Positions 54,433 to 62,505 of a stretch of 64,000 bases of DNA are shown here, piece by piece. The notes under the pieces were generated by a model. It had not been told where the DNA came from, did not search any database, and was given only the letters and a program-made list of their open reading frames with translations. Origin of the DNA: Opitutus sp. (GTDB lineage Bacteria; Verrucomicrobiota; Verrucomicrobiia; Opitutales; Opitutaceae); NCBI GenBank assembly GCA_024707325.1, contig JANPZY010000001.1:186001-250000 (forward strand). The letters run 5' to 3'. Made by a program: the position numbers and the translations under genes. How positions within the stretch are numbered: the stretch's first letter is position 1; each line of letters starts with the position of its first letter.

Positions 54433-55035
54433 ATGAGCGCTGCCCTGATTATCCTTCTTGTTCTCGTCGGTCTGATTGTGCTCCTCGCCCTCTGGGGTGT
54501 TGGCATCTACAATTCCCTCGTCGCCCTCCGCAATCGTTTCAAAAACGCCTTCGCGCAGATCGATGTGCAGCTCAAGCGCCGCTACGATCTCATCCCCAAT
54601 CTCGTCGAAACGGCCAAAGGCTACCTGAAGCACGAGCGCGAAACGCTCGAGGCCGTCATCAAGGCCCGCAACATCGCCCTCGCCGCCTCGCAGTCCGCCG
54701 CCGCGAATCCGGCCGACCCCAACGCCATGCGCGGCCTCCTCTCCGCGGAGGCCGGCCTCGGCGGCGCCCTCTCGCGCCTGATGGTCGTTTCCGAGCAATA
54801 CCCCGATCTCAAGGCCAACCAAAACATGGCCCAGCTCACCGAGGAGCTGACCTCCACCGAGAACAAGATCGCCTTCGCGCGTCAGGCTTACAACGACAGC
54901 GTCATGGCCTATAACAACGCCCGCGAGACGTTCCCCAACGTCATCTTCGCCGGCATGTTCGGTTTCCAGGCCGCCGAGCTCTTCAAGATCGAAGACCCCT
55001 CCGAGCGCAACGCGCCCAAGGTCCAGTTCACCTGA
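54433..55035 (+). CDS. lemA: LemA family protein
   Basis: 200 residues. N-terminal membrane helix (ALIILLVLVGLIVLLALWGV), then the family core YNSLVALRNRFKNAFAQIDV QLKRRYDLIPNLVETAKGYL and AYNDSVMAYNNARETFPNVI FAGMFGF. Function of LemA is unknown but it commonly sits beside M48 proteases, as here. Confidence 0.95.
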   Translation: MSAALIILLVLVGLIVLLALWGVGIYNSLVALRNRFKNAFAQIDVQLKRRYDLIPNLVETAKGYLKHERETLEAVIKARNIALAASQSAAANPADPNAMRGLLSAEAGLGGALSRLMVVSEQYPDLKANQNMAQLTEELTSTENKIAFARQAYNDSVMAYNNARETFPNVIFAGMFGFQAAELFKIEDPSERNAPKVQFT

Positions 55036-55130
55036 TCGCTCGATTGCGGAGTTCGGACTGCGGCGTGCGGATTAACTCGTCCGTTCCCGTGCGCTCTGCC
55101 TGAGGCTCCGTCACTCCGCAATCCGCGATC
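55034..55130. repeat. inverted repeat in the lemA-DUF4870 spacer
   Basis: Arms GATCGCTCGATTGCGGAGT (55034-55052) and ACTCCGCAATCCGCGATC (55113-55130) are complementary apart from a short irregularity; the intervening 60 nt carry further GCGGAGTTCGGA and TGCGGATT words. The left arm starts at the lemA stop codon. Could be a terminator-like or processing structure, or a dispersed palindromic element. Confidence 0.6.
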
Positions 55131-55148
55131 CCCACCCCGCCATTCTTC

Positions 55149-55499
55149 ATGGAAACGATCACCGTCTATCCCGTGCCCAAGGGCTCCGAAAAGATCTGGG
55201 CGCTGCTCAGTCATCTCTCCGGTTTCATCGGCGTGCCGTTTATTCTGCCCCTGATCGTTTACCTCGCGATGCGCGGCGACTCGGCCTACGTCGCCGACAA
55301 CGCCCGCGAAGCGCTCAACTTTCACCTCTCGGTCTTCCTCTACAGCCTCGTCTGCGCTCTTCTGATCGTGGCGTTCATCGGCGCACCATTGCTGTGGATT
55401 CTTGGTTTCGCCGCGATGATCCTCGCGATCATCGCCGCCGTGAAAGCCGCCGACGGCGGCTGCTACCGCTATCCCCTCACGCTTCGCTTGGTGAAGTAA
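55149..55499 (+). CDS. DUF4870-type small membrane protein
   Basis: 116 residues. KIWALLSHLSGFIGVPFILP LIVYL and YVADNAREALNFHLSVFLYS are diagnostic of DUF4870 (Tic20-like topology), followed by two helices. Function unknown. It lies between lemA and the M48 gene and 25 nt before the latter, so co-transcription is likely. Confidence 0.85.
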   Translation: METITVYPVPKGSEKIWALLSHLSGFIGVPFILPLIVYLAMRGDSAYVADNAREALNFHLSVFLYSLVCALLIVAFIGAPLLWILGFAAMILAIIAAVKAADGGCYRYPLTLRLVK

Positions 55500-55524
55500 G
55501 CGGCGCGTCCCGCGTTTCCCGCTC

Positions 55525-57462
55525 ATGGATTTCTTCGAAGCCCAAGCCCGCGCGAAGAAACGCACCTCGCGTCTCGTCGTGCTCTTCATCCTCGCGGTGC
55601 TCGGCACGATTCTCGCCAGCTACGCGGTCGCGCTCTTCGCGGCCAACCAGACCGCCGAATACTACGACGATACGCTCTGGCGCCCCGCCCTGTTTGGCGG
55701 CGTCTCCGCTTTTGTCCTGCTGATTGTTGGACTCGGCTCGCTCTCAAAGTGGGCGCAGTTCAGCCACGGTGGCTCCGCGGTCGCCCGCAGCGTGGGCGGC
55801 AAACAAGTCGATCCCAACACCACCGATCTCGCCGAGCGCCGCCTGCTTAATGTCGTCGAGGAAATGGCCATTGCCTCCGGCGTGCCGATGCCCGCGGTTT
55901 TCATCCTGCCCGACGAACCCGGCATCAACGCCTTCGCCGCCGGTCTCACCACGAGCGACGCCGTCGTCGCCGTCACGCGCGGCACGATGGAGAAACTCAC
56001 CCGCGACGAACTCCAGGGCGTCGTCGCGCACGAATTCAGCCACATCCTCAACGGCGACATGCGGCTCAACCTCCGCATCACCGCCATCATCTTCGGCATC
56101 CTCGTGCTCGGCCTCGCGGGCCGCGCCGTTCTTTGGTCACTCCACGGCACGCGCGTCCGCTCCTCGCGCAATGACAAGAACGGCGGCAACGTCGCCATCG
56201 TCATCCTCGTCGTCGGACTCTCGCTGATGATCATCGGCTACATCGGCTATTTCTTCGGCCGCATGATCCAGTCCGCCGTTTCCCGTCAGCGCGAGTTTCT
56301 CGCCGACGCCTCCGCCGTTCAATTCACCCGCAACCCCGCTGGCATCACCGGCGCTCTGAAGAAGATCAGCGGCTACGCGCTCGGCTCTTCGCTGCAAACC
56401 AGCAAGGCCGCTTCGATCGGCCACTTCTTTTTCTCCCAAGCGTTTCGCTCGAGCTTCGGCGGACTCTGGGCCACGCACCCGCCGCTTGTGGAACGCATCC
56501 GCGCGATCGATCCTCAGTTCGACGGAAAGTTTTTCCAGCCACCCGAGGTCGTCGATGTCGCCAAAAAATCCTTCGTCTCCGCCGGCCTGCATCCTGGAAA
56601 ACCCAAAAACGCCGCGCCGCTTCCGCCCGTCCTCACCGCCGCGCTCATCGCCAATGCCGGCACGGTCGCTCCGCAAAACGTCGCCAACGCGCAGACGCTG
56701 CTCGAAAGCATTCCCGCGGAACTCCGCGATGCCGCGCATTCGAGTGCCGACGCTCCCGCGCTCGTGTTCGCTCTGCTGCTCGATTCGAACCCGACCGTGC
56801 GGCAACACCAGCTGGACCTTGTTGCGACGCAGTCCGCACTCGGTCCCGACCCGGTCCGCACCTTGTCCCGACTCGAGCCGCACCTTGGCTCGACCCGCGC
56901 CGAACACCGGCTCCCCTTGGTGCAACTCGCGTTACCCGCACTGCGCCAACTCTCCGCCGACGCGCAGAAGAGTTTCCTCCAAACCGTGGACGCGCTCGTA
57001 AAGGCCGACAATCGCGTGAGCACGTTCGAGTTCGCCGTGGACAAACTGCTCGCGCGTTCGTTGCGGCTGGCGAACAAACCGACGTCCGATGTCGTCGAGA
57101 TTTACTCCTTCAAAGCCGTCGCCGCCGAGATCTCCCTCGTGCTCTCCGCGCTCGCACAGGAATCGAGCGGCGCACCCGAACAATCGTTCGCCAGCGGCGC
57201 CGCACAGCTGAAACTAATCGAGTCGCAGCTGCGCTTCACGCCGCTTGGGGCCGACGATTCCGCGCGACTCGACGCCGCGCTCGACCGGCTCGCCACCGCA
57301 AGTCTTCCGATCAAACAGCGCACGCTGACCGCCGCCGCGGCGGTCGTGAACGCCGATGGACACCTGAGTGCGGGCGAGCTGGAACTGATCCGCGCCTTCG
57401 CTGCCGCGCTCGACGTTCCGTTGCCGCTCCTCACCGCTGACGACACCGGCGCAGCCGGCTAA
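55525..57462 (+). CDS. HtpX-like M48 membrane zinc metalloprotease with C-terminal TerB-like region
   Basis: 645 residues. Two N-terminal membrane helices (about 17-40, 57-75), the catalytic VVAHEFSHILNGDMRLN motif (His169, Glu170, His173), two more helices (about 185-205, 215-240), and REFLADASAVQFTRNP, whose Glu is the third zinc ligand. The C-terminal 250 residues are beyond classic HtpX (about 290 aa): ADAQKSFLQTVDALVKADNR and TLTAAAAVVNADGHLSAGEL resemble TerB-like helices. Residues about 433-462 are encoded by in-frame 22-bp repeat units. Likely degrades misfolded membrane proteins. Confidence 0.88.
   Translation: MDFFEAQARAKKRTSRLVVLFILAVLGTILASYAVALFAANQTAEYYDDTLWRPALFGGVSAFVLLIVGLGSLSKWAQFSHGGSAVARSVGGKQVDPNTTDLAERRLLNVVEEMAIASGVPMPAVFILPDEPGINAFAAGLTTSDAVVAVTRGTMEKLTRDELQGVVAHEFSHILNGDMRLNLRITAIIFGILVLGLAGRAVLWSLHGTRVRSSRNDKNGGNVAIVILVVGLSLMIIGYIGYFFGRMIQSAVSRQREFLADASAVQFTRNPAGITGALKKISGYALGSSLQTSKAASIGHFFFSQAFRSSFGGLWATHPPLVERIRAIDPQFDGKFFQPPEVVDVAKKSFVSAGLHPGKPKNAAPLPPVLTAALIANAGTVAPQNVANAQTLLESIPAELRDAAHSSADAPALVFALLLDSNPTVRQHQLDLVATQSALGPDPVRTLSRLEPHLGSTRAEHRLPLVQLALPALRQLSADAQKSFLQTVDALVKADNRVSTFEFAVDKLLARSLRLANKPTSDVVEIYSFKAVAAEISLVLSALAQESSGAPEQSFASGAAQLKLIESQLRFTPLGADDSARLDAALDRLATASLPIKQRTLTAAAAVVNADGHLSAGELELIRAFAAALDVPLPLLTADDTGAAG
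56822..56909 (+). repeat. 22-bp repeat array 4, inside the M48 protease gene (4 units)
   Basis: Units start at 56822, 56844, 56866 and 56888. TCCCGACCCGG + TCCGCACCTTG and TCCCGACTCGA + GCCGCACCTTG are near-perfect copies of the family consensus; the preceding 22 nt (56800-56821) end GGACCTTG and may be a fifth, decayed unit. The reading frame passes through, encoding about residues 433-462. Since 22 is not a multiple of 3 the encoded peptide is not repetitive. Confidence 0.85.
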
Positions 57463-57502
57463 ACGGTTTGCGTCCCTGCGGCGAAAACGCTGACGTCACG
57501 CC

Positions 57503-58396
57503 ATGCTTCAACCGTGGATCGTGTTGGTCGCTTATGCGGCGCTTTTTGTCGGATTCGTCGGTGTATTGGTTTTCTGGAGACTGTTTTTGCGGCGCAACCG
57601 GCGGCCGTTTCCCGACACGCTGAAACTGCTCCGCGGGCCGGGCGAAAGCCAGCGCCGCCGGCTCGAGGCGCTCGAGGAGCGCACGATTACGCAGCTTCTC
57701 ATGCTGTTTTCCCTGCCGGTCGCGTGCGGAGCCGCGCTGTGGTGGATGACGCTGCACCTCGACGGCGACCTGCAGATCATCGCGCTCGCCGCCACGCTCT
57801 CGCTGCTCGTGGTCGGGCTCTTCTTTCTTGCGCGTTTTCTCGTCGCGCGGATGCAGGAATCGGCCAACCGCTACCTCGGCTATTTCGGCGAACGCGTCGT
57901 CGCCGAAGCATTGGAGCCGCTGAAATCGCGAGGCTGGCGCGTATTTCACGATTTGCCCGGCGAAGCGGAGACCGGCCCCACCTTCAACATCGACCATGTC
58001 GTCGTGGGCCCCGCCGGTGTGTTCGCGATCGAGACGAAAACGCGACGCAAGGGCCGCGCGCGTAACGGCTTTGCGGCGCACGAGATCATTTTCGACGGCA
58101 ACGTCCTCGCGTATCCGTGGGGCGAGGATCGACACGGTCTCGAGCAAAGCCGGCAGCAGGCCGCGTGGCTCGAGGACTGGCTCGCGCTGAAGCTCGGTAT
58201 CCAAACTGTGGTTACACCCGTCCTCGTGTTTCCCGGTTGGACGATCATCCGCCGCGGCACCGGTTCGGTCACGGTTGTGAATCCCAAGGAACTCGCCGCC
58301 GCGATCGACGCGACGGTCACGCCGGTCCTCACGCCGAGCCAGGTGGATCTCATTGCCCGGCAGCTCGAAACGCGCTGCCGCGACGTCGAGTATTGA
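57503..58396 (+). CDS. NERD (nuclease-related) domain membrane protein
   Basis: 297 residues. Two N-terminal membrane segments (VLVAYAALFVGFVGVLVFWR and LAATLSLLVVGLFFLARFLV), then the NERD domain from about 130: YLGYFGERVVAEALEPLKSR, FNIDHVVVGPAGVFAIETKT, where the Asp of NIDHVVV and the E-x-K of AIETKTR are the restriction-endonuclease-fold catalytic-type residues. Function of NERD proteins is unclear, perhaps nucleic-acid processing. 40 nt after the M48 gene on the same strand. Confidence 0.85.
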   Translation: MLQPWIVLVAYAALFVGFVGVLVFWRLFLRRNRRPFPDTLKLLRGPGESQRRRLEALEERTITQLLMLFSLPVACGAALWWMTLHLDGDLQIIALAATLSLLVVGLFFLARFLVARMQESANRYLGYFGERVVAEALEPLKSRGWRVFHDLPGEAETGPTFNIDHVVVGPAGVFAIETKTRRKGRARNGFAAHEIIFDGNVLAYPWGEDRHGLEQSRQQAAWLEDWLALKLGIQTVVTPVLVFPGWTIIRRGTGSVTVVNPKELAAAIDATVTPVLTPSQVDLIARQLETRCRDVEY

Positions 58397-58620
58397 GCCG
58401 ATCAGAGGGTCTCAAAACCCTTTCACCGTTCGCGCTCCATTCCTCGCTGCCACGATCGGGCTCCAAGCCCTGCCAACGGGCCTCCCCTGCCATGTCACCG
58501 CGGAACGTGCCCGACCGAAATTGACGGAAGATCGAAATACTGGTGAGCTCGCTCAAAGACCAACTACGGAGCGCCGCTCCACGATCGCTATATAAATTAA
58601 ATACAACATCGGTGGCTCCC

Positions 58621-59421
58621 ATGAGATTCTTGTCCCGGGTTTTCCTGCTGCTGGCTTTCGCCTCATTGGCGTCGGCCGACGTGTTCCTGTTCGACGATCC
58701 CGCGGATGTGGATCGGTTCAACGTTCAGTTGAGCTACAACCAGGCAGGGACGGCTGCCGATTACACGGCGACGGGCGGCCTCTCGGGCAGCGGTGCCGTG
58801 CAGATGAATCCCAACTACGTGAGCCAGTCTTGGGTCGCAAAAGACGGCTTGGTTTTCGCACAGGGAGTGGACTACAGCATCTCCGCCTACCTCAAGGTCG
58901 ATAGCTACGCGGGCATCGGCTTCACCTACGATCCAACCGCCGCCACCGGCGCGTTGTATCCAGATCATTCCATCCTGTTCGGGATCAGTGGGGTTTCTCA
59001 GTTTATCGACCTCAACAGCACCGGCACCGAATACGCAGGCGACGAGGGGTTCTGGGATTCCAGCGGGGCGCTTCCAAACGTTGTCTCCTCCCCGGCAGCT
59101 TACGAGATCGGCGATTGGATCCATCTTTCTCTCTCCATCCGTTTCGATGGCTCGAATTATACGGCCACGTATTCCGCGACCTTGAGTGACTCCGACGGTG
59201 CCGACCTAGGCGCTGCCATCATGGAAGGTGCGCAGATTTTCACCAACAGCGGCCTGTCCTCTTCCGGCATGCTCTACCCTTTCTTCTACTTCGATGGGGA
59301 TAGCGGCAGCCCCACGATCGATACCGTCGTCGTTGCCGCCGTGCCCGAACCCTCGACCACCGCCCTGATTCTCGGGGGAGCCGGCATCATCTGGGCCATC
59401 CGCCGCCGACGACGCGCGTAG
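58621..59421 (+). CDS. PEP-CTERM sorting domain protein
   Basis: 266 residues from the ATG at 58621, which opens a signal peptide (MRFLSRVFLLLAFASLASAD); the frame upstream of that lacks any signal. The C-terminus VPEPSTTALILGGAGIIWAI RRRRRA is a canonical PEP-CTERM tripartite tail for exosortase sorting. The mature part has beta-rich, jelly-roll-like character (FDDPADVDRFNVQLSYNQAG, YSISAYLKVDSYAGIGFTYD). An AT-rich TATATAAATTAAATA patch about 30 nt upstream could carry the promoter. Probably secreted or outer-membrane attached. Confidence 0.85.
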   Translation: MRFLSRVFLLLAFASLASADVFLFDDPADVDRFNVQLSYNQAGTAADYTATGGLSGSGAVQMNPNYVSQSWVAKDGLVFAQGVDYSISAYLKVDSYAGIGFTYDPTAATGALYPDHSILFGISGVSQFIDLNSTGTEYAGDEGFWDSSGALPNVVSSPAAYEIGDWIHLSLSIRFDGSNYTATYSATLSDSDGADLGAAIMEGAQIFTNSGLSSSGMLYPFFYFDGDSGSPTIDTVVVAAVPEPSTTALILGGAGIIWAIRRRRRA

Positions 59422-59579
59422 TTTTAGTCTGACCGCATACCGACGCAGTCATTGCACGGACCAATTCTGCGTCCGCGCCACCCTCGCTCCATTCGCAGCT
59501 CAATTGGCACGAGCCCGATCCCACGCGATTGGTCGCAGCTGTGACGCCCCAAAAGGGCTAAAACTCAGTATGAAATAAG

Positions 59580-59607
59580 AGAGCCCGATCCTTGCGGATC
59601 GGGCTCA
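59580..59607 (-). terminator. Rho-independent terminator after the hypothetical gene at 59646
   Basis: On the minus strand GAGCCCGATCC, loop GCAA, GGATCGGGCTC, followed by TCTTATTTC. An 11-bp perfect stem 39 nt after the stop of the minus-strand gene. The rest of 59422-59579 holds nothing I can name. Confidence 0.8.
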
Positions 59608-59645
59608 AGTTGTCGCGTGGCCTGGATGCCTTTGGCTGAAAAGTG

Positions 59646-60086
59646 TTACGGACCGAGCAACTTCGAGTTCTTCGTGCTGCTCTCCTCCGACTCGACGACC
59701 GGCTCGGTCGCTTCCACGAAGCGCAGACCGTGTTCGAAGGTGAGGAGCCAGCACGTGCCGTCGCGACGATCATGCACGAGCATGTGATCGGGCAGGCGAT
59801 CGCGGCTCGGGCTCGCGATGCTGAACTGGCCCTGCGTCACATAGTCGATGACCTCGGGCAGTTGCGAAACCGGCGGATGCGACTCGAGCGTCACCGTCCA
59901 GTTGCCGCTCACCGCCATGGGAACGTTGCCCCGGAAATAGTAGCCAAAGAAACGCGCGGGCACGAAGTGGCCGGTCGCGCGCAAGCGGCGCAGATGCTCA
60001 TCCACCGCCGCGATGAATCGCACGCGCCACGGAAAATCCGTCGGAAGCGTGAAACCGTGCAGGGGGATGAGGTTGTTGTCCGTCAT
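59646..60086 (-). CDS. hypothetical protein, about 146 aa
   Basis: Begins at ATG 60086 (MTDNNLIPLHGFTLPTDFPW), with an alternative ATG at 60098. Sequence such as WRVRFIAAVDEHLRRLRATG, then GNWTVTLESHPPVSQLPEVI and MLVHDRRDGTCWLLTFEHGL RFVEATEP suggests a small alpha/beta cytoplasmic protein. Not recognised. Divergent from sufE 79 nt away and followed by a strong terminator. Confidence 0.6.
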   Translation of the reverse strand: MTDNNLIPLHGFTLPTDFPWRVRFIAAVDEHLRRLRATGHFVPARFFGYYFRGNVPMAVSGNWTVTLESHPPVSQLPEVIDYVTQGQFSIASPSRDRLPDHMLVHDRRDGTCWLLTFEHGLRFVEATEPVVESEESSTKNSKLLGP

Positions 60087-60165
60087 GATGAGATCCACTA
60101 TTGATCCATATTACGGCCAACTTCGTTTGGATTTAAGCACACATTTCGCCACGCTCGCGTTTCAC

Positions 60166-60576
60166 ATGTTCTTAGCCGCAAAACAGCAGCAATTGCTCGA
60201 TGAAGCCTCGCTCATCGACGACGCGCAGGAGCGCCTGGCGTTTCTCTCCGATCGCGCGCGACGCGTGCCGCCGTTGCCATCTGAGTTGCGGAGCGAAACT
60301 TACCGCATCGCGGGCTGCGTGTCGCCGGTGTGGCTGGTGTGCGAGCAGCGCGACGGACATTGTTTTTACCAAGGCGACGCCGACTCGCCGATCGTGCGCG
60401 CGCTGGTGATCTTCCTCGCCGAGTTCTTCAGCGGCGCCACCCCCTCGGAAATCGTTGCCCTCGACGCCGATCCCCTAGCGACGCTCGGCATCACACGCAA
60501 TCTCTCGCCCACGCGTCGCAACGGTCTCTCCGCCGTGCGCGCACGCATCCGCGGTTTCGCCGCGGCGCACGTCTGA
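60166..60576 (+). CDS. sufE: SufE family sulfur-acceptor protein
   Basis: 136 residues from the ATG at 60166. Family hallmarks: SDRARRVPPLPSELRSETYR IAGCVSPVWL, where the Cys of GCVSPVW is the sulfur-accepting residue, and FFSGATPSEIVALDADPLAT LGI followed by LSPTRRNGL. It accepts persulfide from a cysteine desulfurase in Fe-S cluster assembly; no suf genes are adjacent. 31 nt before tatD. Confidence 0.9.
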   Translation: MFLAAKQQQLLDEASLIDDAQERLAFLSDRARRVPPLPSELRSETYRIAGCVSPVWLVCEQRDGHCFYQGDADSPIVRALVIFLAEFFSGATPSEIVALDADPLATLGITRNLSPTRRNGLSAVRARIRGFAAAHV

Positions 60577-60607
60577 GTTTCTCCGCGCGCGCAACCCACT
60601 CGCCGCC

Positions 60608-61474
60608 ATGCAGCTCGCCGATGCGCATTGCCACTACCACGACGAGTGGCTGCTTCCGCACCGCGAACGTGTGCTGCGCGATCTCGCCGCCGTCGGCACG
60701 GTGGCCGCGGTCGTCAACGGCACCAACGAAGCCGACTGGGCCGACGTGAAGCAACTCTGCGCCGACGCCGCCTCGACGCATCGGTCCGTGCGTTTGTTAC
60801 CAAGCTTCGGCGTGCATCCGTGGCACGCAGGAAATCGCTCGGAAAACTGGGAGCGCGCGCTGCTCGAAGCGCTCGACACCACGCCGGGCGCGAGCATCGG
60901 CGAGATCGGACTCGACCGCTGGATGCTCGATCGCGCAAAGCCCGACGACCCGCGACTCCACGGCCTGCGACGCGCGCCGCTCGACGAACAGATCGCCGTG
61001 TTTCGCCGTCAGCTCGAGCTCGCCGCCGCGCGCAATCTGCCGGCCACGATTCATTGTCTCGATGCGTGGGGCGCGTTGCTCGAAGCGCTCCAAACGAGCG
61101 CGCGACCCGCACGCGGTTTTCTCCTCCACGCCTACGCGGGTTCGCTCGAACTCGTGAAGAGCTTCACCGATCTCGGCGCGTATTTTTCCTTCAACGGCTA
61201 CTTTCTCGATCCGCGCCGCGCCGCGCGACTGCAGCCCGTTTTTCGCGCGATCCCGCGTGATCGTTTACTCCTCGAAACCGACGCCCCCGCGATGCCGGTT
61301 CCGAAAGAATGGGCTACGCACAAACTCCCGCGCGAAGCCGGCGGTTCGATCGTGAATCATCCCGCCAACCTCGACGCGACGTGCACCGGGCTCGCCGCGT
61401 GGCTCGGCATCGATCGCGACGAACTCGCCGCGCACACGCTCGAGAATTTCCGCACGCTCTTTGGCGCGGTTTGA
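60608..61474 (+). CDS. tatD: TatD family metal-dependent hydrolase
   Basis: 288 residues. Metal-binding motifs are DAHCHYHDEW near the N-terminus, SFGVHPWHAG, GEIGLDRWML, IHCLDAWG, LLHAYAGSLE and LLETDAPAMP near the C-terminus, all in the order of TatD DNases. Members are 3'-5' exonucleases or D-aminoacyl-tRNA editing enzymes. Probably co-transcribed with sufE. Confidence 0.88.
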   Translation: MQLADAHCHYHDEWLLPHRERVLRDLAAVGTVAAVVNGTNEADWADVKQLCADAASTHRSVRLLPSFGVHPWHAGNRSENWERALLEALDTTPGASIGEIGLDRWMLDRAKPDDPRLHGLRRAPLDEQIAVFRRQLELAAARNLPATIHCLDAWGALLEALQTSARPARGFLLHAYAGSLELVKSFTDLGAYFSFNGYFLDPRRAARLQPVFRAIPRDRLLLETDAPAMPVPKEWATHKLPREAGGSIVNHPANLDATCTGLAAWLGIDRDELAAHTLENFRTLFGAV

Positions 61475-61486
61475 AACAAAGTGCGC

Positions 61487-62371
61487 TCAACTCACCTGCC
61501 GGCGAAACGCGCCCGGACTCAGGTGATACACGCGGCGAAACGCTTTGCAGAAGTGATTCGCATCCGCGAAGCCCGTGCGCTCCGCGATCTCCTTCAGCGG
61601 CGCACGCGTCTCGCGCAACAAACCACGCGCTTCCGCCAGCCGCGTCTCGAGCACGAACGTCGCCGGCGATAAACCCGTCGCCGCGCGGAAGCGGTGACTG
61701 TAGTGGCTGCGCGAGAGTCCCTGCTTGCGCGCGAACTCCTCAATGCCGAATGCGCGGTGGAGATTCGCCTGCGTGTAGGCGCGCAACTCCTCGAGCAACA
61801 CTTCGCGCTGCCCGCGCGGATGCGCGAGTTCGTGCAGGTGGCGCTCCCACTCGAGCAACCACTCCAGCAGCGCCGTCTCCTCCGCGAACGCATCCTCGAA
61901 GCGTCCCTGACAGATCCGCGCAAACAACGAACGACACCGTGCCATCAACTTCGAATCGGGCCCGATCGGAAACACCGGCGAATGACGCGCCGCCATGTGC
62001 CGCACCCGTTCGACGACCCACGTGTGGCCGCAGTTGAACCAGAAGAAACTCCACTCCGGACTCTCCGGCGGCAGCCGGTAAATATGACGTGACGGCAACA
62101 CCGCGAAGAACGCCTTCCCCTCCTCGACGCGCCACGTCTTCCGCCGGGTCTCGAAGCTCCCCCAACCACCAAGCGTCACCTGCAACACCACGTGCGGATG
62201 GTCGGGATCGTCGCCGCGCTTCATGCCGTCCCAAACATACTCGCGCGCCACCGTGCGCGTCTCGCAACCGAGCGCGATCAACGACTGCCCAAGGTGGACG
62301 AAACCATCCCTCCGCCGCTCCTCAAATAGTCGCCGCCATTCACGCAACTGATCGGGTTTCGATGTTGTCAC
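61487..62371 (-). CDS. AraC-family transcriptional regulator
   Basis: 294 residues. The N-terminal half resembles a cupin-type sensor (SFETRRKTWRVEEGKAFFAV LPSRHIYRLPPESPEWSFFW). The C-terminal 100 residues carry both helix-turn-helices: AFGIEEFARKQGLSRSHYSH RFRAATGLSP and APLKEIAERTGFADANHFCK AFRRVYHLSPGAFRRQV. It is divergent from the GH27 gene across a 134-nt spacer, so it probably activates that gene in response to a sugar. It converges with tatD, only 12 nt apart. Confidence 0.92.
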   Translation of the reverse strand: MTTSKPDQLREWRRLFEERRRDGFVHLGQSLIALGCETRTVAREYVWDGMKRGDDPDHPHVVLQVTLGGWGSFETRRKTWRVEEGKAFFAVLPSRHIYRLPPESPEWSFFWFNCGHTWVVERVRHMAARHSPVFPIGPDSKLMARCRSLFARICQGRFEDAFAEETALLEWLLEWERHLHELAHPRGQREVLLEELRAYTQANLHRAFGIEEFARKQGLSRSHYSHRFRAATGLSPATFVLETRLAEARGLLRETRAPLKEIAERTGFADANHFCKAFRRVYHLSPGAFRRQVS

Positions 62372-62505
62372 AAAATGACTATCAATCGCGCTTCACGACC
62401 ATTGCAGCACCAAACCTTCATTCGATATTATCCGGCTATCACGCCTCGCGCGGTTCGAACGATCAGACTATCTGCCCTCCACCCCCGCCCCGACGCGTCA
62501 CTCCC
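62372..62505. promoter_or_regulatory. divergent control region of AraC regulator and alpha-galactosidase
   Basis: 134 nt between divergent genes, locally A+T-richer near 62370-62440 (TTGTCACAAAATGACTATCA, TTCATTCGATATTATCCGGC). Must hold both promoters and the probable AraC-type operator; TGTCACAAAATGACT has partial dyad symmetry (TGTCA / TGACT). No certain -35/-10 pair called. Confidence 0.4.

Noticed and set aside
59422..59579. possible decayed 22-bp array after the PEP-CTERM gene
   Set aside because: Some GCACGAGCCCGAT-like words occur but no consistent 22-bp phase can be laid out.
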